NCBI GenBank assembly: GCA_023525975.1
Contig: CM042043.1
Span: 35,350,001 to 35,414,000 of the forward strand
DNA length: 64,000 nucleotides
Source: Smallanthus sonchifolius
Lineage: Eukaryota; Streptophyta; Magnoliopsida; Asterales; Asteraceae
Reading direction: 5' to 3'
The notes under the pieces: model-generated
What the model saw: only the letters and a program-made list of their open reading frames with translations
What the model was told of the DNA's origin: nothing
Databases searched by the model: none
In this document: positions 22,002 to 33,668 of the stretch, piece by piece
Layout: every line of letters begins with the position of its first letter
How positions within the stretch are numbered: the first letter of the stretch is position 1
Position numbers and translations under genes: made by a program

Positions 22002-23340
22002 AAACTAAGTTTTCTTAACTCATTTCAATTCATGGAAGTTAAATTTTCAATTCTTTTAAACTTTCTGTATAGTTCTTTTAGTTTTAAAATATTTTACAAA
22101 AATAAAAAAAAAAAATATATAGAAAATGGAGAAAATTTCAAAGTTAACTTGAGAAAAGAGGAAATGATAGTACATCAGAAATGATCTAAACTTCATAGAC
22201 TGCTCATATGGGAAATGATTGCGTCATGCTTACTTATCTGTTTAAAATTGTTATGTTTTTAATCTGTTTTTTTACAAGTAATTTGAATTGTCAGTAGGCT
22301 GTATGCGTCTTTGAATCACTAGTAGTGTGGAAACTAAATCTAAATTACAACTGTGATTTGAACCCATGTGTGCAAGCGTGTGTGAGTAAAAGATTAGAAA
22401 AGATCACTATCAGATAAAGGATGTTAGATTTTGACAGTAATTTTCTTTTGAGATCAGTTTCGGGTTATGTTGTTAGCACAATTAATGCGGTTCAACTCAC
22501 TGCCCATACTCACAAGTATGCAAGGAGAGATTGAATCAAGACATGTCTCTACATTAACCGTTGAGCATGTATTCACCCTTGAATCATTCCTGGTTCATTG
22601 AAATCAAATCCAGATAAAAGTTGGATCCCCTTACCTTATAATCAAACACCATGTTCATTATCCCGAATTATCATACCGATATTCAAAGAAGAAAATCACA
22701 TGAAACCAAGACAAAAGAATCACTCGATTCTAAATCTTATGATTCCTGATAATCCTTATGGATTTTGCTTGATTTCTCTGTGCTAATTGATGTAACTTCA
22801 TTCTGAAAATTAAGAAAATCATTGGAAAAATCTTAGATGCCTTGAAGATAGTGCAAAATATCATAGCATATCAGTGGGGTACACGTTGTATATGTTATAA
22901 TTAATACATTAATACACAAGAACGTGATACAAAGATGCTTATAGTTTCAAATCTTATAATATTGTCAACTTGAATTACTTGTTTATGTGCTTATTACGTA
23001 TGAATAAAGAGTAATACATGACATGATCCCATATTCTTTGATGTTTGTATTGTATCGTTTTTGCTATAAGTTAGCCTGATATGATCCTCTGCTCGTACCT
23101 TTGATCAAAAATAGCTTGTGTAAATGATTGTATATATCTATCTTGAAAAGAACAAAAAGATTTTAAGTTTTTAAGTTTATGCATAGTTCAAGTTTAAATC
23201 AGAAAAAGGCCAAAAATATTTTATGTTTAATCTTCATGAATTGTATTTGAATCCTCTTGGTTGAATATTTTTATCTTGTTCGTTATTTGACTTGAAAATC
23301 TTCATAATTTGAGTTGAAAGTGTGCGCACATAAGAGTCTC
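22002..23340 (+). other. S1 non-coding spacer between pol and third ORF
   Basis: About 1.34 kb of AT-rich sequence with no coding signal. S2 has a spacer of similar length (61690-63156), so it is a standing part of these elements. Confidence 0.75.
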
Positions 23341-23473
23341 TGCGTACTTGATAAGTGCGCATTAGGTAAACCCTGCGTACTTAACAAGTACGCAAGACTT
23401 AAGTCAAGTACGCAGGAGTTAAGTCCTGCGCACTTGCTAAGTACGCACGACCAATATGTGTTGGGTATAAATA
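23341..23473 (+). promoter_or_regulatory. S1 internal promoter: LTR-type palindromes plus TATA box
   Basis: Three palindrome copies of the LTR type (TGCGTACTT..AAGTGCGCA at 23341, TGCGTACTTAACAAGTACGCA at about 23373, and a C/A mismatched copy at about 23427) are followed 18 bp later by TATAAATA at 23466-23473. It lies about 740 bp upstream of the third ORF. No TG..CA ends or target duplication are seen, so it does not look like a nested LTR. Confidence 0.65.
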
Positions 23474-23621
23474 CAGGACTTAGAAAACTTTTTAGGGTTT
23501 ATCACTTTCAAATCGTTTTCTCCTGTGATATTCCCTCCGACCATTTTCCTCAAAAATTTCGAGTGTTCCAACCGGACTTTTCATCCCAATCACATTGTCA
23601 TCATCGTATTTCATCTCTGTG

Positions 23622-24202
23622 GTGAGATTTTAGACCGATTTCATCCGTTTAATCGTCTCTTTGGACCATATTCTGACCTAGAATCTTTTAGGTTAATGCC
23701 GACAAAATTTGGGGTTGTTTGGGTAACTTACTATCTGTAACAAGCTAATAGGAAGCCTTAATCGACTCCCTAATCATCTAATGGTCCTCGATTGATCCGT
23801 CGATTGAAATTGAACCGACAGTGGGTCGGCGACGGGTCTCGGTCAAAATTGCTCGTGGTGTAGTGTTTTGTGGTGTTAATAATGGTACCATAGGTTGGAA
23901 TCCCTGATTCCGACCTAGTGGCGACCTAATCAACCCACGCTTTGAACGATTTTAAAATTCTGAATTTTTTTTGCTAAGGGTTGTTCTTGCGCACTTAGCA
24001 AGTACGCAAGAAGTAATTCTTGCGTACTTGTTAAGTACGCAAGAGAAAAAACCTGCGCACTTGATAAGTGCGCAGGACCAACACTTAGAAATTTTTTCTA
24101 AGTCTGAAAATTTTTTCAAAGTGTAACTACTATACTGTGTCATGTGTGTCTACTTCCAGTGTTATAAGTTGTTCTGAATATGTTTTCTGTGTGTGCTTGC
24201 AG
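23622..24202 (+). other. Inferred leader intron of S1 third ORF
   Basis: The donor CTGTG|GTGAGA is at 23622. The acceptor TTTTCTGTGTGTGCTTGCAG ends at 24202, with a good pyrimidine tract, 3 nt before the ATG at 24206. Inside lie three more palindromes (23988-24076). The acceptor is strong; the donor is one of a few possible choices. Confidence 0.5.
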
Positions 24203-24205
24203 GCT

Positions 24206-24550
24206 ATGGCTCGTGCATTCACTGACGAATTCAACCTAGTGGCTAACACCGAACCAGAATGGAAAGGCACAGCCTTGCAATACAGGGAGATTGTGGATTT
24301 TCTCAACAGATCAAGAATAAGTTATGCAATCTCAGCAAACCCAACAGTCTCAAGACCTTACCTGGAGCAATTCTGGGAGACTGTAGAGCACGATTGCACG
24401 GTATCCCCGAATGTCATAAGGGCTACCGTTGACGGTCGGGCCATTGCTATCTCCGAGGATACAATAAGGAGAGTATTGCAGTTCGGAGACCTTGCACCGA
24501 CCCGACATCCTATCCAGATTACTACGTGGATGGGTGTTGGAGGCACATAA
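24206..24550 (+). pseudogene. S1 third ORF (env-position), N-terminal part
   Basis: Begins MARAFTDEFNLVANTEPEW directly after a 3' splice site. Conserved segments are REIVDFLNRSRISYAISANP, YLEQFWETVE and DGRAIAISEDTIRRVLQFGD. The S2 counterpart (60551-60874) shares the pattern FL..SRI..AIS....V....VREFW. I know this protein as the extra ORF of Asteraceae Sirevirus-like elements. It stands in the env position but has no visible signal peptide or membrane segment, and its function is unknown. A frame change near 24500-24540 separates it from the next part. Confidence 0.75.
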
Positions 24551-26785
24551 TGGGATATGTCGGGGCAAGGGACTATGCTTCCTATAAGAAGATGTGGGTA
24601 TTGGATCAATGGCGTTATTTTGCCCACATCATGATCGTGTGCATCTCATCCAGGAAAGCGGGGAAAGATGCCATGGGTCATGACCTAGCAGCGGTCATGG
24701 TGGGCCTGTCTCTCAATCGGGGGTACAACTTCTCTCGCTATATTTTCAAAGCAATTAATGACCAGATAAATACAGCAGAGAGGTTTAGGTTCCTTTTATA
24801 CCCGAGGTTTGTGCAACTACTGATCGATGATGCATTGCCAAATCTGCGTGCTATCGGGGAGAGACTGCAGGTAAAAAGGGTGGACAAGAGACTCTTTGCA
24901 CAGTTTCTAAAGCCAGGCAGTGTAGAACCTACCCCTGAGCATACTGAACTCTTCGGCCACTTGATTGATGAAGCATATGTCGCTCCGGAGGACTGGAACT
25001 GGTATAGTCCCAACTCGGGACCAGAGATGAGTGATCACTCTGATGAAGAACAAGATGAAGGTGATGATGAACATGAAGGTGATGATGAAGATGGTGTTGG
25101 TGGTGCTGAGGAATCCGATTCGAAGGCAACAGAATCAGATTCTTCTGATTCCGATGACGCACCATCACAGGCACATCTGAGAAGGTCGGCACAGGTAACC
25201 CTGCCTGAGTCGTCTTCAAAAAGAAAACGAAAAAGCTCGAGCAGCGAATATGAGCCGGCTTCTGACTCTGACGCTGCTCTACAAAGACGAAGGCGAGAGA
25301 AAGCCAACAAGAAAAGGGGCGATAGGCAAGAGGTTGCTATCCCCAGGGTTGAAGAGATTCCGACTGTGCAGCCAGTACAAGTTGAAGCTGCCTGTCCAGA
25401 GTCAGAATCTACCACGCCAGCACGGCAACTGTTTAGAAGGAGGAGAAGGCCACTGGTACAAGCAGATGTGGCAGTCACGGCGGTCACAGAGGTGATTCCT
25501 GTGACGGTGACCCTCCCTACTCCAACCGTCCAGGTGACGGTGACTGCTCCACTTCTCACGGAGTCAGTCACCATCACCCCAACCATAACTCCCATCATTA
25601 CATCCCCCATCCCAACACCCACCAAAGAGCCGTCAGGTCAACCCTTTAACTACGGTGATTTCTCACAGGGGTTTGACTTTGACACAATCTTCTCTTCCCC
25701 CATCCACAACGCCGAAGCCTCATCATCTAGGCATCCGGATCCAAATGAAGCTAGGATCGATGTGCTAGAAATCCAAGTTGCTGGCTTGTTGAAGACTATT
25801 CAAAAGTCAAAAGAGGATTCTGATGCTCAACAAGCACAGATAAACTCTCTGGCGGATGAAGTTAAGATTCTGCGTAGCCAGATAACGGGGACTGATGAAC
25901 ATTTGAAGAATGTCATGGCACAGAATGAACTGTTAATGAAGACTAACGAAATGATTCTAGGCCACAGAACTTCACTGGAGCTGAGGATGGACTTGCAGAG
26001 AAAAGAGCACGCAGCGATGGTCAAATTAGTTGGTGAACTGACCGCGAAGCTAGGTGCTCAGGGGGAGAGGGAGAAAGAGAAAGAAAAAGAGAAAGAGAAA
26101 GACAAAGAAAAGAAATCCACCGGTGCCGAGTCTTGTCATCCAGTCGATCTGACTAAGGATGATGATAAAGACAAGGACCCTGAAGTCGGTCCTAGTGGAA
26201 GTGAGCACCTAGCTTTGGCGATTGTGCCCATCTCTTCTGTTCCATTGGCTGAGGGGGAGTCTACTCAGCAAGAGGGTGGTGATACCTCAGGTGGTGGTGG
26301 CAGAGATAAAGGGAAGTCAGCGGCTGACGTGCTCAAGGACTTATCTGATGATGAGATCCTCTATTTAGAGCCTGACTATTCCAAAGAGGCACAGATCGAT
26401 GCTCTCCTTAATCTGGAAGAAGGAGAGATCGACTCTGGTGATGACTGGAATGAGGATGACGATGATGTTGTGATAGAGATTCCCAAGGGCGACGGGGAAG
26501 GAGAGTACGAGTTAGAGGATGGTGAGATCTTTGAAGTACCATCGCTCGAATCTCTGCTCGACATAGGCTCAGTTGACATGGCAAGTAATGTTGAAGCCAC
26601 AACTAAAGCCTCCCCGGTCGACCCTATACCTGCGGACCCCGAGGCACAAAAAGAGAAAGACATGCCTTCTGCATCTACAAAGGGTCCGGCTCCCGTGTGG
26701 CAAAAGACGTCTATCACAGACAAGCACGGAGCGACAGGTATGATCTTAGCTGTTAGGTACGAGGAGGACAAGCAGCTGTTCGCCA
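24526..26785 (+). pseudogene. S1 third ORF, main part, truncated at element end
   Basis: Long frame. A globular part (to about residue 165) contains MGYVGARDYASYKKMW, QWRYFAHIMIVCISSRKAG, GYNFSRYIFKAIND and FLLYPRFVQLLIDDALPNL. Then come an acidic run (25030-25110), Ser/Asp and basic patches, a Pro/Thr/Val-rich part, a coiled coil (about 25745-26050), a Lys/Glu run (26065-26115) and a D/E-rich tail. No hydrophobic membrane span is visible. The stop used (26788) comes from the flanking target duplication, so the natural C-terminus is missing. Confidence 0.8.
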
Positions 26786-28587
26786 TATAATATGGAATGA
26801 AAAATAATGCACTTGAAACTATTTACATAATCATTCTAAAAATGATTTATAAATAAATTATAAAGTGGAAAATTTTTTAACAAATTTTAGTTTGTGTAAA
26901 CAAATTAATTTGTTAAACTATTAGTTAATGTAAATAAAGTGGGTAATTAATCCATTAATAAAATTGTTATTTAATATAGAAATGGTTAATTTGTACATTA
27001 AGACATTTTAAATGCATTATAAAGACTAAGTAACCTTTTAATATAATTAATTGAATTTTGTATAAAATAATTATTTAGGTGTTTATAAATCTTAATAGAA
27101 TTTTAAAGAACTATTCTTATCATAATTAATTACTTATGAATAAGGTTTAAACATATAATTAAAATTTGGGAAATACATTGTTATCATAAATAAATAACAT
27201 AGTTAAATTTGTATAAACAAATCATTTTTATTATTTCTTTATGATTTTAAAATGCTTTATAATATGTTTTTTTAACTAAAATAAAATAATAAATATTTGT
27301 TTTATAATTCCTTTTTTTATACAACTTTCAGAATATGTTTATGAAATTTATAAAAATTAAATGGGAATTTTCAAACATGGAATAATGTATTAAATTAATA
27401 AAAGGAATTAAATCAAAAATGAAAATTGTGGCCGGGACTCAAACCCGCGCCACTTCAGGGTCACATAGACGCGCACACACTATCCATCAGACCAGGGCTT
27501 ATGCCTTGGTCTGAAGCCGACTCGAAATGGTTTTAACATACAAGCTCGAATCATCATCTTCCCCAATCATACACCCGTAACCCTAGCCCTCTCATTTCCC
27601 TCGATTTGCTAATGATTCGAACCCGAATTCATGGGGCTTTCGATCTAGGGTCTGAAACGAACTTATTGGTACTGAATTTACATGAAATGGTTGAGTGGAT
27701 TAGGAGAACGACGTGGACGAACATGAACGGTTTCTTCGGCTGGAATTCGTGATTCAGAGATGGAATTGACCATGATTTAGAGTGTAGGAAGTTTGTTGTG
27801 GTGATGCTGATTGTTGCAAGTCCCTATTTATAGCCAATTTCATACGACATTGATGGATCGTGTAAAGGAATATGAGTGGGGGTTTCGGTTACCAATTTAT
27901 CCTTGATTAGGCAATGAAAACTCAATTAATTTTAGGTAGTGGGTCGTTCACGTGTTCTTAACGTAAGGCCGTTATAGTTTTGTACGAACATATCTAAGTA
28001 GCGAGTTTGGGAATCAAATGGCCGAACCCGGGGGTGCGAGGGCTCGAACCCGAGACTAGAAAGGGGAGGGAAAGTTTGGGGGTTTGGCAGAACAGGTCCC
28101 TCATGTTCCAACTTGTTATTATTTCATGTAAAAACTTTGGTTTAAGTTTCAGAAATTGACATTTTAGACCCTGTACTAAATAAGACATAAAATTATAAAA
28201 TTTTTTACAAATCTTTTTAAATATACTAATTTGTATATTATAACTAAATGTTAAACTATAATTTTTATAAAAATGGTTTTATTTATTTAAAGGTTATTTA
28301 CTTTATGATTTATGTAAATTTAATCTTTATAAATTCCTACATTTATTCATAGAATTTATAGCATATATTTATGTATTTGTTTAATACGATTAAAACATTT
28401 AAGACCCCAAATAAATATTCATTGAATTTGAAATAAATGCACCTAATGTATGTATGTGGGTATATTCTTGAGGTGGAATAGATAAATGTGATAACTTTCA
28501 TTGAACTGAGTGGATGAAATCATATAATAATGAGATTACAAGTGCCAAAAAAATAAAAACATAGACCAAAATTTCTTGAGGATTATA
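26786..28587 (-). repeat. Element T 3' LTR, segment 2
   Basis: Resumes at TATAA/TATGG after S1 and matches 34713-35370 plus 38372-39518. It contains a minus-strand TATAAATA at 27825-27832 without nearby palindromes. Two tRNA-like B-box phrases occur on the minus strand (GGGTTTGAGTCCCGG at about 27432 and GGGTTCGAGCCC at about 28031). Confidence 0.9.
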
Positions 28588-28606
28588 GTCTCCCCTACTT
28601 TAGGAA
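28588..28606 (-). other. Element T polypurine tract
   Basis: The minus strand reads CCTAAAGTAGGGGAGAC directly before the 3' LTR, preceded by TTTCGGGACGAAATT. Confidence 0.75.
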
Positions 28607-28801
28607 ATTTCGTCCCGAAATTGTTTAGGAGGAGGGTCCAGGAAAAAGAGATGTATGTCTGGATTCTCAACTAGTCTTGCTTGTCGGTTTGAAGAGTATA
28701 GTTGATGACAAGGTTTAAGTCAGGTCATCGTGTCAGGTATGGATGGTGGTAGTGGATTTTGTTTGAGTGAAAATAAAGAGAAGATTGCCCTAGAATGATT
28801 T

Positions 28802-29974
28802 TGTTGGGTATAATTTTGAGACTGATGCTGTCAATCGAAATTACAGTATCGAAACTACTAGTTTCGGTTGAACTTTTGTTCAATCGAAACTACTAGTTTC
28901 GGTTGAACATTTGTTCAATCGAAACTACTAGTTTCGGTTGAACATTTGTTCAATCGAAACTAGGTAGTTTCGATACCTGTTTTTCAGGCCCATTGGGCGG
29001 TGGCTTGGAAAACAAGGCGCATGTGCTTGGCCTCCTATATATAGCAGATTATGTCCTAGGAGTGAGAGTGTGTCTGTAGAGGGAATCACCACCCCAGGGG
29101 GAGCTCACCCTGGGGTGAGACTAATTGTTAGTGTATGATCGAGCTTTTAATTTTCATATCAATCAAAGAATCATACGTTTTATGCTTTCAAATTAGCTGT
29201 TCTTTTTCATTTTTATATGTTTCTGTTCGTGTATGTGATTCCCGCACCCGTCTCTACCATTTCTGATTCGAGAGTGATACCGGATCCAGAGATTCCGCCT
29301 CTCGATCCGGACTGTTTGAAAATTTCTCCACAGATTTGTGTTTTCGGATCTGATCAGGACCATAAATCTGTGGAAACTAACATTTAGGGAGAAAAACAAC
29401 TTATATATATTGTAGGTCCTGATCAGATCCGAAAACACAAATCTGTGGAGAAATTTTCAAACAGTCCGGATCGAGAGGCGGAATCTCTGGATCCGGTATC
29501 ACTCTCGAATCAGAAATGGTAGAGACGGGTGCGGGAATCACATACACGAACAGAAACATATAAAAATGAAAAAGAACAGCTAATTTGAAAGCATAAAACG
29601 TATGATTCTTTGATTGATATGAAAATTAAAAGCTCGATCATACACTAACAATTAGTCTCACCCCAGGGTGAGCTCCCCCTGGGGTGGTGATTCCCTCTAC
29701 AGACACACTCTCACTCCTAGGACATAATCTGCTATATATAGGAGGCCAAGCACATGCGCCTTGTTTTCCAAGCCACCGCCCAATGGGCCTGAAAAACAGG
29801 TATCGAAACTACCTAGTTTCGATTGAACAAATGTTCAACCGAAACTAGTAGTTTCGATTGAACAAAAGTTCAACCGAAACTAGTAGTTTCGATTGAACAA
29901 AAGTTCAACCGAAATGAGTAGTTTCGATACTGTAATTTTGATTGACAACATCAGTCTCAAAATTATACCCAACA
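28802..29974. mobile_element. Foldback F: two inverted LTR-like arms of 560 bp
   Basis: The arms 28802-29361 and 29415-29974 are reverse complements of exactly equal length, with only a handful of mismatches and no indels. The spacer is 53 bp. Each arm starts TGTTGGGTATAATTTTGAG and carries four CAATCGAAACTA..TAGTTTCGG palindrome repeats, a TATATATAG box and a CCCCAGGGGGAGCTC stretch. That makes it LTR plus leader of a copia-like element. Flanks GATTT and TATTT are a poor target duplication. The spacer repeats, in inverted sense, CCACAGATTT from the arm. Confidence 0.88.
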
Positions 29975-30726
29975 TATTTTGGACTCAAATGATGGGATGC
30001 ATCACTTGTAATGAGGTTGATGGGAATTTTAAGATCTAATCTTGTTTAGGATATAGTCTAAGATGCTTGAGTGATGTCAATGGATAAGAATTTCACAACT
30101 ACTAGTCAAGGTGAGAGTAATAGGAAAACCCTACGTGAATATGGATAACGTTACTCATGACAATACGACATGAGCACTTATATATAGGGTATACCAGCGG
30201 TATATCCACTATGCCCTTATCATATCCCATTAGTTTCGTTTCTGTATATCACCATAGGTTTTATGTCATCACACACGACAAAATTTACTATACTTTCCAT
30301 GCGCTGACTTTTATAATTACGTGTGCACCCGTAATTACTCAAATCGTAGTATAGTCCGGATAGATCATTCTATTGGGTGTGGGTACAGGGGGGAACACCA
30401 AAAGCATTTAGTTTATTATTGTTTTTATGTATCAGTTGTTACCAAGTGGCTATGTCTCTAGATGGTAAAGTCAGTCAGGAAGTAAAGGCTTACAATGTGG
30501 CACAACCCCATACATGGGTGTCCTGAGTAGATGGCATATCCCCCTAGATTACCCATAAAATTGATAGCTCTCTCATATGTGAACAAGAATATGTCAAATC
30601 CCGAGTAACTCAAAGTTTATAGCTCCCTCGCGTTTGAACAAGAATACGTCAAACCCCGAGTAGCTCAAGTTTATGGCTATCAATTTTCATGGATAAAGTG
30701 AATGATTATGCCTCATGTATATAGTG

Positions 30727-31066
30727 GACAATCAATTGTGAACAATGTAAACGGTCTAGTTTTGTATGTAATGTAGGCACTTAAGTTTCATATATAGCGT
30801 AAATAATCTAGTATTATGCATATTGTAAATAATCAAGTATCATGTATAGTGTGAACAATCTAGTATCATGCATATTGAAAGTAATCAAGTTTCGTCTATA
30901 ATGTGATCAATCTAGTATCGTGTATAGTGCAAGTAATCAAGTTTCATGTATAATGTAAGTAATCATGTATATTGTGTACAACCAAGTTTCATGCATAACG
31001 TGAACAATCAAATTGTGTGTATAATGTAAACAATTTAGTCTCAAGTATATTATGAACGTTCATATG
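30727..31066. repeat. 26-bp minisatellite, about 12 diverged copies
   Basis: Consensus AATCWAGTWTCATGTATA plus RTGTRARY; period exactly 26 bp over most of the run, with one short copy of 19 bp. It has no spacers. Confidence 0.85.
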
Positions 31067-32469
31067 TAAATAATTGAACCTCATTAGTAACATAAACTAT
31101 TGAATTTTGTTGGTGATCGAGTTTCGTGGTCAAGCGTGTTGTATAATGTAGGTAGTTGAGTTTCAAGTTTTCAACTATATCGATGGATGGTTAACGCCTA
31201 TGCGGAGGATTCATCTTTTTGAAATGGTTAGTAAGTTCATACATTTTCGAAGGTGCAAAGTGATGAGAAAGTTTTACAGGTATTTAGAATAATACTCACA
31301 CGAATAACTGATTTGAGTTTTTTGTTTATAAATGACAAGTAATTGAAATTTATCATTGTTTGTAAATTAATAAATGAAAGTAATAGGTTGAATAATAGGT
31401 AATTGGGTAAATAAAACCCTTTTTATTTATTTAGTTATCATAAAGAGAATGTTTCAAAAGAAAATAATGGCCAAATTATTTCGTAATTAGGCCAAGAATT
31501 TAAAAGTAACGAATTAAGAGGTCGTAATGAAATAATTAATCGAGTCATAATTAATTATCAACAAAAATAATGAGATAAATGTTTTTTTTTTGTTTTTTTA
31601 TAAAACAAATTGCATTAAGTTCCTTCACAAGGTAAAGGGGTTTGTAAACAATTTATAATCTAGATAAAATTTATAAACCAAAGGTTTGATAGAGGTTTTG
31701 TTGGAACAAAATAACTACGTTAGTCAAATCAGGAAATTGCAAAATATTTAGTTTACAAAGAAGGTTTAGATGTCAATCATTAAGGAGAGTTAAAAATAAT
31801 GACATTTATATTTGGGTACAGGATATGGGTTTCAAATTAAGTTTTAAGAAAAGGCGAAACAAAATATCCGGCTAACATCTCAGATAGTTTTCCACTAGGA
31901 AGAAGATGAGCACCAAGACGAACATCGTTGTGGTTATTCGTATTGCAAACCGGACTTCAGCCCTAGTTATTTCTGTATGTGCATCAACTATTCCATGGTC
32001 TTCATTCCTTGCCTCAGAAGTTCTGCGGTTCATACATATAGGTGAGCGGTATCAGCTGGAATTTCTAAGGCACTGGTAGGTTCCTTGGCTTGTCCTGTTC
32101 CTGGGTCTGGATGGTATAGGTTAGGTGCTAGATAAGGGCTCTCGGAGGTGGTGATTCAGCTTCTCGGAGTCTCAAGTATGATCCCAAGCAAATCGTTTCT
32201 GTGGTTAAACATGGGTCTGGTAGTTAGTTGTATTGGTAACTGGTTGTCTGTGACAGGGACCCAAAGTCTTCCTCTTGTGTTGACTCTGCTTCGGGGTGAT
32301 TCTCGGGGGAGTGAAGAGGGTAAAAGGCCATGTCTAGCATAAAAGGTCGTAGGTGTAATGGTAAGTTGTTAAGTACAAAGGTATTCATGAGTTTAAAATT
32401 TGACTAATCATAACACCGAATCCTTAAAAAAATATATCAGGAGTAACACTTGACCTATAAGTAGTGTAC

Positions 32470-32556
32470 CCATGAAAAGGATTCTCAGGAAAGAGAGGTG
32501 GGTCACAAGGGACACCCTGAAGTACTCAGTCTTTCCTTAGTCAGAATCTTTCATGG
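32470..32556. other. Long stem-loop in element T
   Basis: CCATGAAAAGGATTCTCAGG at 32470 pairs with TTAGTCAGAATCTTTCATGG ending 32556, extending into AAAGA/TCTTT. About 22 pairs with small bulges surround a loop of about 35 nt. Confidence 0.75.
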
Positions 32557-32985
32557 ACTTACACCCACTCTTCCAGCCATCATGTACTATTGACATTATT
32601 ATTTGAATTCATGGTTATGGTGAGAATCGTTAGGGATTTGTGTCTTCTGGCTCAAGGGTGTGCTTCACCTATTCAAGCAGCTTCCTTTCCTTAGATAGTA
32701 AGGTCTAAGGGTTTAAATCCTTTGCAAATGATAATAAGTGTGATAAAATTTTCAAGCCATAAGAATGAAGGGGTATAGTTGACTTAAATATGATTAAGTG
32801 TAAGGATCAAATAGGAGGTTTGGACTTGTGTATCAAATTATAATAGTTAAGTAAATGATGTTAAGGTTGTATTCATTTGGGGCATAACCCAGTGAGTACT
32901 GTGACAAATCAAGGTGATTTGAGTTCATGTATTTTTAAGAAGACATGCTTTAGCCTGTAGGCGAACACTCACTTCGGGAATTCCC

Positions 32986-33038
32986 AGGAAAGCATACGGA
33001 TCCTTCGGTTGATTTGGATTTATATGAAATGCTTTCCT
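32986..33038. other. Stem-loop AGGAAAGCAT/ATGCTTTCCT
   Basis: Ten-bp perfect arms at 32986-32995 and 33029-33038 with a 33-nt loop. Same style as 10158 and 32470. Confidence 0.7.
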
Positions 33039-33668
33039 AGATAGAAGACCCAAAGTACATGCATTCACCCTTCCAGATTGCACATGCGCTCTACTAGTTT
33101 TCAGAATCCAAAACTTTGACGGGATTTTAAAATTTTAATTGGCATTTGGTCTAGGAGTTTGAATCTTTCCATGAGTGATTAGTGATGATGTATAAATATG
33201 AAAGTGTATAAAGTCTTTGATATGAATAAGTGTATGGCAAAACTTAGGATAACATTTAGTGGTATCAAATAGGTGTTGTGCATACAAATTAAATAGTATA
33301 GCAAATTAGGTATCACATGAGTAGTAGTCTTTGTAAACATGTAGCATGACCCATTAGTTAACACGTGTTGTATCGTGTAATGTAATGCCTAAGATAACAT
33401 GTAGTATATTTACACCAGGATATCCTAAGGTTATAGACTATTGACTAAGAGTATGCTTCAAGTAATCCATGTTGTTTCAAGCAGTTTCATGTAGTCCTTA
33501 GAATGTTGTAGTATCATATAAATAGAAGTAGATAGATGTAGGTAAGTATGTGTATAAATGAGTATAGAGTGGAGTTCCTAATCAAAGACACGAGTTAAAC
33601 TCATGTTTGGGGACTCCTAGGTTATAGTCTAGGTCATGTGTGTCTAATAACCTAATTCCCTATAACCA

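Larger units (their letters stand above)
14412..26785 (+). mobile_element. Element S1: Sirevirus-like Ty1/copia retrotransposon
   Basis: Order: 5' LTR, iMet PBS, gag, protease, integrase, RT, RNase H, a 2.2-kb spacer with an internal promoter, then a third ORF. This order plus the extra ORF is Sirevirus-like. The TSD is TATAA (14407-14411 and 26786-26790), and element T's other LTR gives the empty site at about 34713-34722. The right end lies inside the third ORF and there is no 3' LTR. The element carries several stops and frame changes. Confidence 0.9.
28607..33668 (-). other. Element T interior, non-coding
   Basis: About 5 kb between PPT and PBS with no gag or pol trace. It contains foldback F, a 26-bp minisatellite (30727-31066), a relative of the 9.4-kb module at 30177-30225 (GGGTATACC-AGC-GGTATATCC) and hairpins at 32470 and 32986. 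The rest (31070-32460) shows nothing I can name. Confidence 0.75.

Noticed and set aside
23310..24100. The palindrome and TATA region as a nested LTR in S1
   Set aside because: No TG..CA ends, PBS, PPT or target duplication could be found, and S2 has the same layout at the same distance from pol with a different sequence.
25035..25625. 196-residue reading frame on the minus strand
   Set aside because: Antisense shadow of the charged, low-complexity third ORF of S1; Ser- and Val-rich without domain structure.
30727..31066. CRISPR-like array
   Set aside because: Contiguous 26-bp repeats without spacers, in a plant retroelement.
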